A stretch of DNA of 64,000 nucleotides, from NCBI GenBank assembly GCA_900468535.1, contig UBTY01000026.1, positions 1 through 64,000 on the forward strand. Direction: 5' to 3'. This DNA is from Hyphomicrobiales bacterium (GTDB lineage: Bacteria > Pseudomonadota > Alphaproteobacteria > Rhizobiales > Rhizobiaceae). Shown one piece after another: positions 1 through 7,380 of the stretch; the first letter of the stretch is position 1, and every line of letters begins with the position of its first letter. The notes beneath the pieces were generated by a model, which was not told the DNA's origin, searched no databases, and worked only from the letters and a program-made list of their open reading frames with translations. Made by a program: the position numbers and the translations under genes.

Positions 1-284
1 CAAACTTACTCTTTGCCATTTGAATGCTTCCTGTGAACGAAATGGATGACCCCGGCGAACCGGTTTAGTGCCGCCGTTTAAGGCTTTCGGGGAAATTGCG
101 CAAGACCTAATTGCGGACCGTATTCCTAGCCTGTCGGCCCATATGGGACGGGGGCAGGCAATCGGCAATATCCATCACAAATGGCAGCGCCGATATATTC
201 TCGAAAAACGGGCGCCGGCCATCGAGGATGTGGTACTACTTTCCCCGCAGCCCTGATACCAAAGCATTGTTTTGGAGACAAAGC
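1..284. other. left edge, no gene recognised
   Basis: I see no supportable gene in the first 284 bases. The open frames crossing it lack a ribosome binding site and recognisable protein character. The next gene has its own Shine-Dalgarno sequence at about 274-279. Confidence 0.5.
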
Positions 285-794
285 ATGGAACCCAAGGAAA
301 TTGCCAAGAGATCGGTAAGCAACTTTCTGATTTTTGCCGCCTGCGCATTTGTACTGTGGATACTTGCCGCCGCGATCGACTGGGTCGCGCAGATCCTCCG
401 CCTCTCCTCGCCCGAGCGCCTTCCGGCGCTCGCGACATCCATCGTCAGTTCATCCACGCTGCAGGCGATCGTCGCCATATGGCTGCTGACGGCGGCCTTT
501 GCCATCGCCTTTCCGAAGATGCTGACGCCGCTCTCGGCAACGACAACGCTGATGTTCGACGTCGGCTACGGCATCCTCGGCGCACTCACGGGCTTCGGCA
601 TTGCGATCGGGCTTTTCGGCGGCGGCTGGTCGATCCTGCTGCGGGCGATCATCTACAGTGCGATCATCGCGATCGGCTTCGTCGCCGTTCGCAAATGGCT
701 TTCGAGGGAAGACCTCAGCACCTACGGAAATAAAAGGTGGACGATTGCCGGCATCATCGCGATCGCTTCGCCGTTCGTTCTTCTCTGGGGCTAG
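285..794 (+). CDS. small integral membrane protein, unknown function
   Basis: This is a 169-residue protein of unknown function. It shows four or five hydrophobic segments (roughly residues 14-34, 58-78, 90-120, 122-140 and 150-168) separated by short polar loops, so it is an inner-membrane protein. The open frame extends upstream to 111, but I chose the ATG at 285 because GGAG sits at 274-277, and the residues before this start are polar and unlike a membrane protein. It stands alone: the next features are tRNA genes on the other strand. I do not recognise a family, so no function is proposed. Confidence 0.65.
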   Translation: MEPKEIAKRSVSNFLIFAACAFVLWILAAAIDWVAQILRLSSPERLPALATSIVSSSTLQAIVAIWLLTAAFAIAFPKMLTPLSATTTLMFDVGYGILGALTGFGIAIGLFGGGWSILLRAIIYSAIIAIGFVAVRKWLSREDLSTYGNKRWTIAGIIAIASPFVLLWG

Positions 795-841
795 AAGCGC
801 ACAAAGATAAGGCGACGATCTGAAATACCATGCTGGGGATC

Positions 842-915
842 TGGAGCGGGTAGCGGGAATCGAACCCGCGTATTCAGCTTGGAAGGCTGCTGCTCTACCA
901 TTGAGCTATACCCGC
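842..915 (-). tRNA. tRNA-Gly (anticodon TCC)
   Basis: Read on the minus strand, the 7-bp acceptor stem pairs GCGGGTA with TACCCGC. The D arm carries AGCTCA and GGTAGAGC, the anticodon loop is CTTCCAA, the T arm is GGGTTCGAATCCC, and the 3' CCA is encoded. The length is 74 nt. It is transcribed just after tRNA-Tyr, so the two are probably co-transcribed. Confidence 0.96.
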
Positions 916-939
916 GGGATGGTCCGATCCGAGGACGAA

Positions 940-1024
940 TGGTGGAGAGAGTTGGATTTGAACCAACGTAGGCTGAGCCAACGGATTTACAGTCCGTCCC
1001 CTTTAACCACTCGGGCATCTCTCC
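940..1024 (-). tRNA. tRNA-Tyr (anticodon GTA)
   Basis: On the minus strand the acceptor arms GGAGAGA and TCTCTCC pair. The anticodon stem-loop contains CTGTAAA (anticodon GTA), and there is a long variable arm as expected for a class II tRNA. The T arm is GGTTCAAATCC and CCA is encoded. The length is 85 nt. It lies 24 nt upstream of tRNA-Gly. Confidence 0.96.
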
Positions 1025-1229
1025 AGTTTTTCGTCCGGATCGTTAGACCAAGTCTGCAGGCCTTCGAAGCGTTGCCGCCCCCTCGGTCTGCGCCGCGTAT
1101 ATGACCGGACGATTTCCGCATGTCAACACGATGACGGTGGAAAAAATGTGAAAAATTTCATCGGCCGTGGAAAGCCCGGCTCCTGAAAGAAATCCTATGC
1201 GGGAAGAAAGGCCCTCGCTATAAAGCCGC

Positions 1230-2120
1230 ATGAGCAAAGACAACAAATCCGGCGGCCGGTCCGCTGACGACAAGTCCGCCAAGGACACACATTATGCGAA
1301 TCTGCGCCGCGCGCATCGCGACAACAAACGCGAACGCGGCGAGATTCCGACGCCACCACAGCAGAAGCGCCGTCGCGGTGGCGACGATTGGAAGCCTCCG
1401 GCGCTGGCGCCCGAGCAGGTCTATCTATACGGCCTGCACACGGTTCGCGCGGCGCTCGACAATAAGGAGCGCAAGAACGTCAAGCTCTCGGTGACGCAGA
1501 ATGCACTCGCTCGGCTGGAAGTCGACGTCGAGGCACTCGGTATTCCGGTCGAAATGGTCGCCCCGCACGATATCGACAAGATCCTCGGCCCCGACGCGAT
1601 CCATCAGGGCGTCATGCTGGAAACGCGCCCCCTGCCCGTTCGTCGGCTTGAAGCGCTGAAGGATAGCCCGCTGCTTCTCGTGCTAGACCAGGTAACCGAT
1701 CCGCACAATGTCGGCGCCATCATGCGTTCGGCCGTCGCCTTCAATGCCGCCGCGGTTATCACGACGCAGCGTCACAGCCCGACCGAATCGGGTGTGCTCG
1801 CAAAATCGGCCTCCGGCGCTCTCGAACGCATTCCCTACATTCAGATCACCAACCTGGCCGACGCGCTGGGTGAACTGCACAAGCTCGGCTTCACGACGAT
1901 CGGTCTCGATTCGGAAGGGCCGGCACCGCTCGAAGGCACATTCGCCGGCGACAAGGTTGCCCTGGTGCTTGGCTCCGAAGGCAAAGGGCTGCGGCAAAAG
2001 ACGCGCGAGACGGTCAATGCACTCGCCCGGCTCGATATGCCCGGCGAAATCAAGTCGCTGAACGTGTCGAATGCCGCGGCGATCGCGCTCTATGCAGCAA
2101 GGCAATATCTGAAGCCATAG
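1230..2120 (+). CDS. rlmB: 23S rRNA (guanosine-2'-O-)-methyltransferase RlmB, TrmH/SpoU family
   Basis: This 296-residue SpoU/TrmH-family RNA 2'-O-methyltransferase would use S-adenosylmethionine to methylate a guanosine of 23S rRNA (Gm2251 by E. coli numbering). The first ~65 residues are a basic, lysine/arginine-rich extension. The substrate-binding region follows at about 66-140. The knotted catalytic domain has all three family motifs: DPHNVGAIMRSA (motif 1, conserved Asn and Arg), LVLGSEGKGLR (motif 2) and SLNVSNAAAIALY (motif 3). The basic N-terminal tail is longer than in enterobacterial RlmB and is common in rhizobial versions. The start at 1230 has only a weak ribosome binding site. 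RlmB is the best choice over TrmH because of the N-terminal domain. Confidence 0.9.
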   Translation: MSKDNKSGGRSADDKSAKDTHYANLRRAHRDNKRERGEIPTPPQQKRRRGGDDWKPPALAPEQVYLYGLHTVRAALDNKERKNVKLSVTQNALARLEVDVEALGIPVEMVAPHDIDKILGPDAIHQGVMLETRPLPVRRLEALKDSPLLLVLDQVTDPHNVGAIMRSAVAFNAAAVITTQRHSPTESGVLAKSASGALERIPYIQITNLADALGELHKLGFTTIGLDSEGPAPLEGTFAGDKVALVLGSEGKGLRQKTRETVNALARLDMPGEIKSLNVSNAAAIALYAARQYLKP

Positions 2121-2159
2121 CCGGTTCCTGAAGCGGGCGGCGACAAGGGGAGGTTCGCA

Positions 2160-2855
2160 TTGATCCGTCTTTCGATTCGCAGCCTGTTTCTCGCCGCCGG
2201 CGTCTTCGCCTCAGTCCCTGTTCTGGCGGATGACGTGGACGCTGACATCATCAAGGCCCAGGCAGGCAGTTATCTGCTTGCGCCGGCCGACGGCACGCCG
2301 GGTTGCAGGATCACGCTGGAAACGACGACTGCGATCGGCGGATACGCCGTTTCGGGCGCCGACGGCTGTGCCAAGGCGCTGCCGCGCTTTGCCGAAGCCT
2401 ATGCGTGGAACTTCGGTGACGACGGCACTCTCATCATGCTCGATGCCACGCGCAAGGTCCTGGCGCGCTTCATCGAAAGCGAAGGTTCGCCGCTTGCTAC
2501 CGAAGGCGCGCAGCCGTTGCTTCTGCTCGATGCTCCTGATGGTGTTGACCATGTGCCTACCGTTGCCAGCCTTGCCGGCGAATGGCGCCTCAAACGTCCC
2601 TCGGGGCAGGCCATGTGCGCGGTCACGCTTCAGAACAAGCCCGGAGAAGACGGCAATTCGCCAATGTCACCGTCTGGAGACTGCGACAAGGCCATCGCAA
2701 ACCTGCAGCTTTCCCTTTTTCATGTCGAAGGGTTCGGACTTGTCCTCATGAGCACCGATGGAGCCTCGCTCTCGTTCGACATGAGACCGGACGGATCGTT
2801 CGAGAAAAGTCCCGATGAGGGCGGCAAACCGCTTGTCATGGTCAGGGGTCCATAG
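2160..2855 (+). CDS. secreted protein with two AprI/Inh (Omp19-like) inhibitor domains
   Basis: This 231-residue exported protein has a signal peptide ending near residue 23 (VLA-DD). Two similar domains follow, each with a glycine-tryptophan or similar opening and one cysteine pair (Cys49/Cys70 and Cys153/Cys175), the layout of the small beta-barrel metalloprotease inhibitor family AprI/Inh. Family members inhibit secreted serralysin-type proteases or, as Omp19 in Brucella, host proteases. The usual Inh protein has one barrel, so the duplication is notable. The start is TTG at 2160, chosen because GGGGAGG lies at 2147-2153. No serralysin gene is in the window, so the target is unknown. Confidence 0.75.
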   Translation: MIRLSIRSLFLAAGVFASVPVLADDVDADIIKAQAGSYLLAPADGTPGCRITLETTTAIGGYAVSGADGCAKALPRFAEAYAWNFGDDGTLIMLDATRKVLARFIESEGSPLATEGAQPLLLLDAPDGVDHVPTVASLAGEWRLKRPSGQAMCAVTLQNKPGEDGNSPMSPSGDCDKAIANLQLSLFHVEGFGLVLMSTDGASLSFDMRPDGSFEKSPDEGGKPLVMVRGP

Positions 2856-2923
2856 CCTCGCCCATTTGATGCGGCATTCTCGCGGCGACCTGAACTCCCC
2901 GATATAAAGGAGACGAACTCGGC

Positions 2924-3079
2924 ATGGCATTGCGCTCTTTGATCTTCGGCATCACCTTCATCGCGATCTTGGTGGCAATCGTGCTCAGCATCGGCTGGAT
3001 CGACAAAACACAGCCGCTCCACCAGCCCGATCCGCTCGCGCCGGCGACCGTTCCCAGCCAGCCGCCACCCGCGCAGTAG
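2924..3079 (+). CDS. 51-residue single-pass membrane protein
   Basis: This short open frame is preceded by a strong AAAGGAGA at 2907-2914 and starts with ATG. It encodes a basic N-terminus (ALRS), one hydrophobic helix at about residues 5-24, and a proline-rich tail ending in PSQPPPAQ. The layout predicts a single-pass protein with a short periplasmic tail. Function is unknown. It precedes another tiny membrane protein by 64 nt, and the two may be one transcript with the upstream Inh-type gene. Confidence 0.7.
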   Translation: MALRSLIFGITFIAILVAIVLSIGWIDKTQPLHQPDPLAPATVPSQPPPAQ

Positions 3080-3143
3080 CCGATCGCACCCGGAACCGAA
3101 AGCCTCTCCACACGTTCTCACCTCCGCAACAAGGAGAACCCGT

Positions 3144-3281
3144 GTGCGAATAATGATCGTTGTTATTGCAGTGATGGTTGTATCGGTGCTCAGCATCGCG
3201 ATCATGTCACCGTCCGGTGACGGAAATGTCATGGATGATGGTCACCTGCAGGCGAGCATCCGGCAGACGGCACAGAACTGA
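3144..3281 (+). CDS. 45-residue single-pass membrane protein, GTG start
   Basis: AAGGAGAA at 3131-3138 is well spaced before GTG at 3144, and the frame is open to TGA at 3279-3281. The product has a strongly hydrophobic segment at residues 3-21 (rich in Val, Ile and Met) and a polar tail. An internal ATG at 3153 is in the same frame but has worse spacing. Function is unknown. It resembles its upstream neighbour in size and layout, although the sequences are not alike beyond a shared VLSI motif in the helix. Confidence 0.65.
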   Translation: MRIMIVVIAVMVVSVLSIAIMSPSGDGNVMDDGHLQASIRQTAQN

Positions 3282-3364
3282 GGCTGCGAGTTTCCACGCC
3301 CAAATGAACGCCCGAGCCGTTTTCTGCTTTACAGGACGGGAGAATCTGCTACTTGGCAGGCATT

Positions 3365-3440
<76 letters not shown>

Positions 3441-3981
3441 CTTCTTCTCAACGAAATTATTGACTTGGCGTCGCCTGCCATTAGCGGTCGTTCTGTCGTT
3501 GCACGACCGAGCGCAGCCACTTTATCCCGTGAATGGCGCCTGGCTTGAGGCTTCGCTCGCTCCGTTGCGCGAAGATCGTGAATAGTCAGCAACTGCACGT
3601 CCAGTTGTTCGTCGGGCCTAAATCCGCCATCGCAAGCCGGGTTTTCGCATGTTCGCGGATTATAATAATTATCAACTGGAATGCTTGGGACCGGTCGTGC
3701 AGGCTGACGTGAACGCGGTCAGGATGACCACCATCCCGCAATGACCAACATGTGAATTCTGCCCGTTGGACTTTCTCGCGACGGCTTCGCTCCGGTGGGA
3801 AAAATGTTGCGCTACCAAGACAGATTCAAGGGCGTGCCTCGTCCGCTAAGGCAATCGATTGCTGGCGGTCAGCATCGCGGCCCGATGTCGGACGCTAGCG
3901 GAGAACCGCTTGCCGCCTAAAACGCCTTGTCGGGTGACCCTGCGATCAGTTAGCTAGGAGCACGCAACAAAAGGGAATTGC
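3441..3981 (+). other. 541-base non-coding stretch between tRNA-Thr and nadK
   Basis: No open frame here has a ribosome binding site or protein-like composition. The minus-strand frame that enters the tRNA is an artefact. Part of it (about 3650-3680) is AT-rich, unlike the surroundings. It presumably includes the nadK promoter. Its place directly 3' of a tRNA is where integrated elements leave remnants, but I see no integrase fragment. Confidence 0.5.
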
Positions 3982-4755
3982 ATGGGCCGGTCATTTCAGA
4001 CGCTTTCCTTCCTTGCCTCCCCGGCGGCAGAAGCGCTGGCCGCGCGGGAAGAGCTGATTCGCCTCTATGGCGACGTGCCCCCAGACGAAGCAGATGTGAT
4101 TGTTGCCCTCGGCGGCGACGGCTTCATGCTGCAGACCCTGCACGGCACGATGAACTCGGGCAAGCTGGTCTACGGCATGAACCGCGGCTCGGTCGGCTTC
4201 CTGATGAACGACTATCGGACCGAGAAACTGCAGGACCGGATCTGCGAGGCCGTCGAAAACGCCTTCCGTCCGCTGCAGATGACCACCGCGAATGCCGACG
4301 GCACGAACTCGACAGCTCTTGCGATCAATGAAGTATCGCTCTTCCGGCAATCCTACCAGGCAGCTAAGCTGCGGGTGGAGGTGGACGGAGTTGTCCGGCT
4401 CGAAGAGCTCATCTGCGACGGGCTGATGGTCGCGACCCCTGCGGGGTCGACAGCCTATAACCTCTCGGCGCACGGACCTATCCTGCCCTTGGACGCGCCT
4501 CTGCTCGCCATGACGCCGGTCAGCGCGTTTCGGCCGCGCCGCTGGCGCGGCGCTTTGCTGCCGAACAAGGTGACCGTCGATATCCATATTCTCGAAGTGG
4601 ACAAAAGGCCGGTCAACGCGGTTGCTGATAATTCCGAGGTCAAGTCGGTGCTGCATGTGCGCATCGCGCAGTCGGAGCATATGACAGCGCGCATTCTCTC
4701 CGATCCCGATCGATCATGGTCCGATCGTATCCTCGCAGAACAGTTCGAGGATTGA
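3982..4755 (+). CDS. nadK: NAD kinase
   Basis: This cytoplasmic NAD kinase (257 residues) phosphorylates NAD at the 2'-hydroxyl of its adenosine ribose to make NADP. The family signature GGDGFML lies at residues 44-50 (catalytic Asp46). It is followed by the NE-type motif INEVSL, the substrate-binding loop ATPAGSTAYNLSAHGPI, and a C-terminal beta-rich domain. The length matches the short rhizobial form, which lacks the N-terminal extension of enterobacterial enzymes. The ATG at 3982 is used; a purine-rich AAAAGGGAA lies just upstream. The next gene starts three bases after the stop, so the two are translationally linked. Confidence 0.93.
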   Translation: MGRSFQTLSFLASPAAEALAAREELIRLYGDVPPDEADVIVALGGDGFMLQTLHGTMNSGKLVYGMNRGSVGFLMNDYRTEKLQDRICEAVENAFRPLQMTTANADGTNSTALAINEVSLFRQSYQAAKLRVEVDGVVRLEELICDGLMVATPAGSTAYNLSAHGPILPLDAPLLAMTPVSAFRPRRWRGALLPNKVTVDIHILEVDKRPVNAVADNSEVKSVLHVRIAQSEHMTARILSDPDRSWSDRILAEQFED

Positions 4756-4758
4756 GAG

Positions 4759-5274
4759 ATGAGCCCGCGACAAACGAAACTTTGCGCCCTGCTGCTCGCC
4801 GCCTCCGCCTTTTGCACCGGCGCTGATGCTGCGGATGATGCCGTTCTGCCTGCTTCCATCATATTCGCGACCAGCACGGGTTACTGGGAAGACGACGGCT
4901 CGACGCCCACCATCCAAAGAGCGCCGTCCGCCTCCACGCCGGCTCCAGCGGCGGCGGTTCCAGCAAAGCCACGCCACGGCTATTACAAGCTGTTTGCAGT
5001 CCGGCAACCGGATCGAACGGCAAAGATCTATCTGCAGCAGATCGAACAGGGCGATGGAGGGCCATCTATCGCCTCGACCGTGGAACTTCAGGAACTCAAC
5101 GATCTGAAGCCCTATGTCACCGACATCAGGCCCGAGAATTCCTCGGGCCTGCTGAAGGAGCCAGGGCTCTTTGCCATGGTTTATCTCAAGACCGACCCCG
5201 ATGCGGAATCGGAAACCTGGACAGTTGTAATTGACGAATTTGGTGAAGTGACCGTCGGCAAGGCAAGTAACTAG
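4759..5274 (+). CDS. secreted protein of unknown function, downstream of nadK
   Basis: This 171-residue protein has a clear signal peptide (about residues 1-24, ending GADAADD). An Ala/Pro-rich linker at about 48-72 follows, then a polar domain with no motif I recognise. It starts three bases after the nadK stop, so it is in the same operon. The secreted nature and the lack of any metabolic motif give no link to NADP synthesis. No terminator was seen in the 18 bases between this gene and the convergent lipase gene. Confidence 0.7.
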   Translation: MSPRQTKLCALLLAASAFCTGADAADDAVLPASIIFATSTGYWEDDGSTPTIQRAPSASTPAPAAAVPAKPRHGYYKLFAVRQPDRTAKIYLQQIEQGDGGPSIASTVELQELNDLKPYVTDIRPENSSGLLKEPGLFAMVYLKTDPDAESETWTVVIDEFGEVTVGKASN

Positions 5275-5292
5275 TCACCCGCTCTTCGCCAA

Positions 5293-6534
5293 TCAACTGC
5301 CGCAGTTGCTCGGCGCCGTCTTGCCTGCGAACCTGTCCTTGATCCAGTCAAGCTGGAAACCGGTGGACTCGATCATGACCGGGTCATGATCCAGGCCTGG
5401 ATAGCTCTTGAACTCCAGAACAGGCTTGGCCCCACACGCCTTCTTCACCGTATCCCGGATGGCGTCGACCGGTACCGAGTTATCACCTTCTCCGGCAATG
5501 ACCAGGATCGGGCCGGAAATCGGCCGATCACCGGCTGAATTCTCAAGATAGAATTTCCGTACCCATTTGTTATCGCGCCATTCCGGCTTTACCATCTGCG
5601 TGGCCTCAACGCCTTCGTAGCTCAGGAAGCCGTAAAGCCAACAACCATCGTGAGTGGCCTTCTCGTACTTGGCCATTCCGGCGCTCGAAAGCATGTCGCC
5701 TACCTTGAACTGGGGATAGCTCTGCGCGACGGCGTAGGCGTGCCATGCAAGGTAGAAGCCCGCTCCCTTCGTCGCCTCGGGATGATCAAGAAACCATCCG
5801 AGATGCGTGGCGCCGGCAACCGCCACTGCCCCGAGGTAGTTCGGATCCGCCTTGCCAAACTGAGCTTCAGCGACCCCCCAAGCGGCCAATCCGCCTTGCG
5901 AATGACCGTCGACAACCCACCTCGACCCCAGTGTCGGCACGGCCTGACGAGCAGCCGGAACAGAGTAAATCACGTCGTTGGCCTGGTCCGCCTTGTTCAT
6001 ATAGGGGTGATGGCCCTTTGTGCCGAGACCGTGATAATCGGTCGCTATGACAGCAAAGCCAGCTGCAAGCATCTCCGTCAGGCCCTCGCCTCCATAGTAG
6101 ACGTCCTTCATCGCCGATGGAGCGCACTGACGGGCGACGCCGCTGGTGCCGTGTGCCCACGCAATCACAGGCCAGCCTCCATCCGGCGGCGTTCCCTCAG
6201 GCGTCAATACGACACCTGATGTGACGGCGTCCCTTCCGCCTTGTAGCGAATGATAGAGAATTCGAGTTGCCGAGACACCGGCAGGTAGCGCGTAGTCGCT
6301 CGCCGCCTCGCTTGCCAGCAACGCGCCCGGCTTGCTTGCTCCGAGACCAAAGGATTGCTCATAGAACGCCGTCAATGGCAGGGAATCCTCCTTCTCTGCC
6401 TGTACTGCCTCCTCGAGCGTCTTGGGAAAGGGCGGTGGATCCTCGGCCCCTACCGGCCCCGCGATCGCGGCCGCCGCCAGAACCAATCCCATCGAAAGCC
6501 AACGCCATTTGAAGGCCCGCAACTCCCTAGCCAT
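5293..6534 (-). CDS. secreted alpha/beta-hydrolase, secretory lipase family
   Basis: This 413-residue exported protein has an Arg-rich N-terminus and a hydrophobic signal segment (about residues 12-30). The alpha/beta-hydrolase fold shows WPVIAWAHGTSG (oxyanion region), VIATDYHGLGT, the nucleophile elbow GHSQGG, and a late VIAGEGDNSVP (acid region) and DHDPV (candidate catalytic His). This matches the secretory lipase (LIP) family, which cleaves esters or acylglycerols; the true substrate is unknown. I chose ATG 6534 over the upstream 6549 because AGGAGG lies at 6541-6546 with 6-nt spacing. It is divergent from a TetR gene, with a large palindrome overlapping its likely promoter. Confidence 0.85.
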   Translation of the reverse strand: MARELRAFKWRWLSMGLVLAAAAIAGPVGAEDPPPFPKTLEEAVQAEKEDSLPLTAFYEQSFGLGASKPGALLASEAASDYALPAGVSATRILYHSLQGGRDAVTSGVVLTPEGTPPDGGWPVIAWAHGTSGVARQCAPSAMKDVYYGGEGLTEMLAAGFAVIATDYHGLGTKGHHPYMNKADQANDVIYSVPAARQAVPTLGSRWVVDGHSQGGLAAWGVAEAQFGKADPNYLGAVAVAGATHLGWFLDHPEATKGAGFYLAWHAYAVAQSYPQFKVGDMLSSAGMAKYEKATHDGCWLYGFLSYEGVEATQMVKPEWRDNKWVRKFYLENSAGDRPISGPILVIAGEGDNSVPVDAIRDTVKKACGAKPVLEFKSYPGLDHDPVMIESTGFQLDWIKDRFAGKTAPSNCGS

Positions 6535-6570
6535 ACACTTCCTCCTCAATTTCCTGGCATCAATGCCGAA

Positions 6571-6604
6571 TTGGCAAATACGAATATTTATTCGCGTTTG
6601 TCAA
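6571..6604. promoter_or_regulatory. 34-bp palindromic operator between the lipase and tetR genes
   Basis: The 16-base arms TTGGCAAATACGAATA (6571-6586) and TATTCGCGTTTGTCAA (6589-6604) are reverse complements at 13 of 16 positions around a 2-base centre. On the minus strand the right arm contains TTGACA (6604-6599), a good -35 box for the lipase gene, so a bound dimer would block it. The TetR gene on the other side is the obvious ligand-responsive repressor. Binding is inferred. Confidence 0.7.
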
Positions 6605-6702
6605 TTCACGACGCACTCGGGGGAAATTTCTGTCCATAACTGGAAGTTCGAACTGAAAGCGGTCTAAGTTCGGTTTCCCGAGGAGATCGAGGCACGACAT
6701 CT

Positions 6703-7329
6703 TTGACGATAGAACCCCGGAAGAGACCAAAGCAGGACCGGTCGCTGATTATGGTGCAGCGCATATTGGACGCGGCGCGAAACCTCTTGAGCAACGACAG
6801 CGTGCACGGGCTTACAACGACGGCAATCGCCGAACGCGCCGGGCTGTCCGTCGGTTCGCTTTACCAATATTTCCCTAACAAGGAGGCGATCGTACTAGAA
6901 CTGGCGCGTCGCTGGCTCGCTGCGTTTCGACCAATTCCTCTCGAATATGCCGACAAGGATGCGCCACGCTATTGGTCGGAGTTCAGCAGAGACTTCCGCG
7001 CATTTACCCGAGCGATCGCAGCCCTCTACAAGGAAAATCAGGATCTTCTCGCGACGATCGAGGCGCTTCAATCCCATCCGGAGCTGCGACGCATCGCCGA
7101 CGAGCATGACCGGACCATCATAGACACTCACACGAAGTGGCTATTAAAGGTAAGCCCTGCGATCGAAGCCTCCACCGCGCGCCGGCTTGGAATCCTGTTG
7201 CTTGAAACGGGACACATCTGCTTTGCAGAGGCTCTCACCAGGGGGCATTCATCCTACGAACTGGTTGTCGAGGACGTCATCATCATGCATGAGGCGCTGC
7301 TGCGTACGCGTCTGAAACTGCCCGACTAG
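6703..7329 (+). CDS. TetR/AcrR-family transcriptional regulator
   Basis: This 208-residue one-component regulator has the TetR N-terminal helix-turn-helix: ILDAARNLL, then TTTAIAERAGLSVGSLYQYF (residues ~38-57) and the NKEAIVLELA helix. The C-terminal helical domain of ~140 residues would bind a small ligand and dimerise. The start is TTG at 6703, with only a distant AGGAGATCGAGG at 6681-6692, so the true start is not certain. It is divergent from the secreted lipase gene, with an operator-like palindrome between. Control of the lipase and of itself is inferred. Confidence 0.87.
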   Translation: MTIEPRKRPKQDRSLIMVQRILDAARNLLSNDSVHGLTTTAIAERAGLSVGSLYQYFPNKEAIVLELARRWLAAFRPIPLEYADKDAPRYWSEFSRDFRAFTRAIAALYKENQDLLATIEALQSHPELRRIADEHDRTIIDTHTKWLLKVSPAIEASTARRLGILLLETGHICFAEALTRGHSSYELVVEDVIIMHEALLRTRLKLPD

Positions 7330-7334
7330 AAACG

Positions 7335-7355
7335 AAAAGCCCCGCAGTGCGGGGC
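7335..7355 (-). terminator. rho-independent terminator of prfB
   Basis: GCCCCGC and GCGGGGC (7339-7345 and 7349-7355) form a perfect 7-bp stem with a 3-base loop. Read on the minus strand, TTTTCGTTT follows the stem, so it terminates prfB, which ends at 7381. Confidence 0.75.
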
Positions 7356-7380
7356 CTCTCTGAAATCGTTCGCTTGCCGA

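Noticed and set aside
111-284. 58-residue N-terminal extension of the gene at 285
   Set aside because: The extension is polar, unlike the membrane protein that follows, and the Shine-Dalgarno sequence is just before 285.
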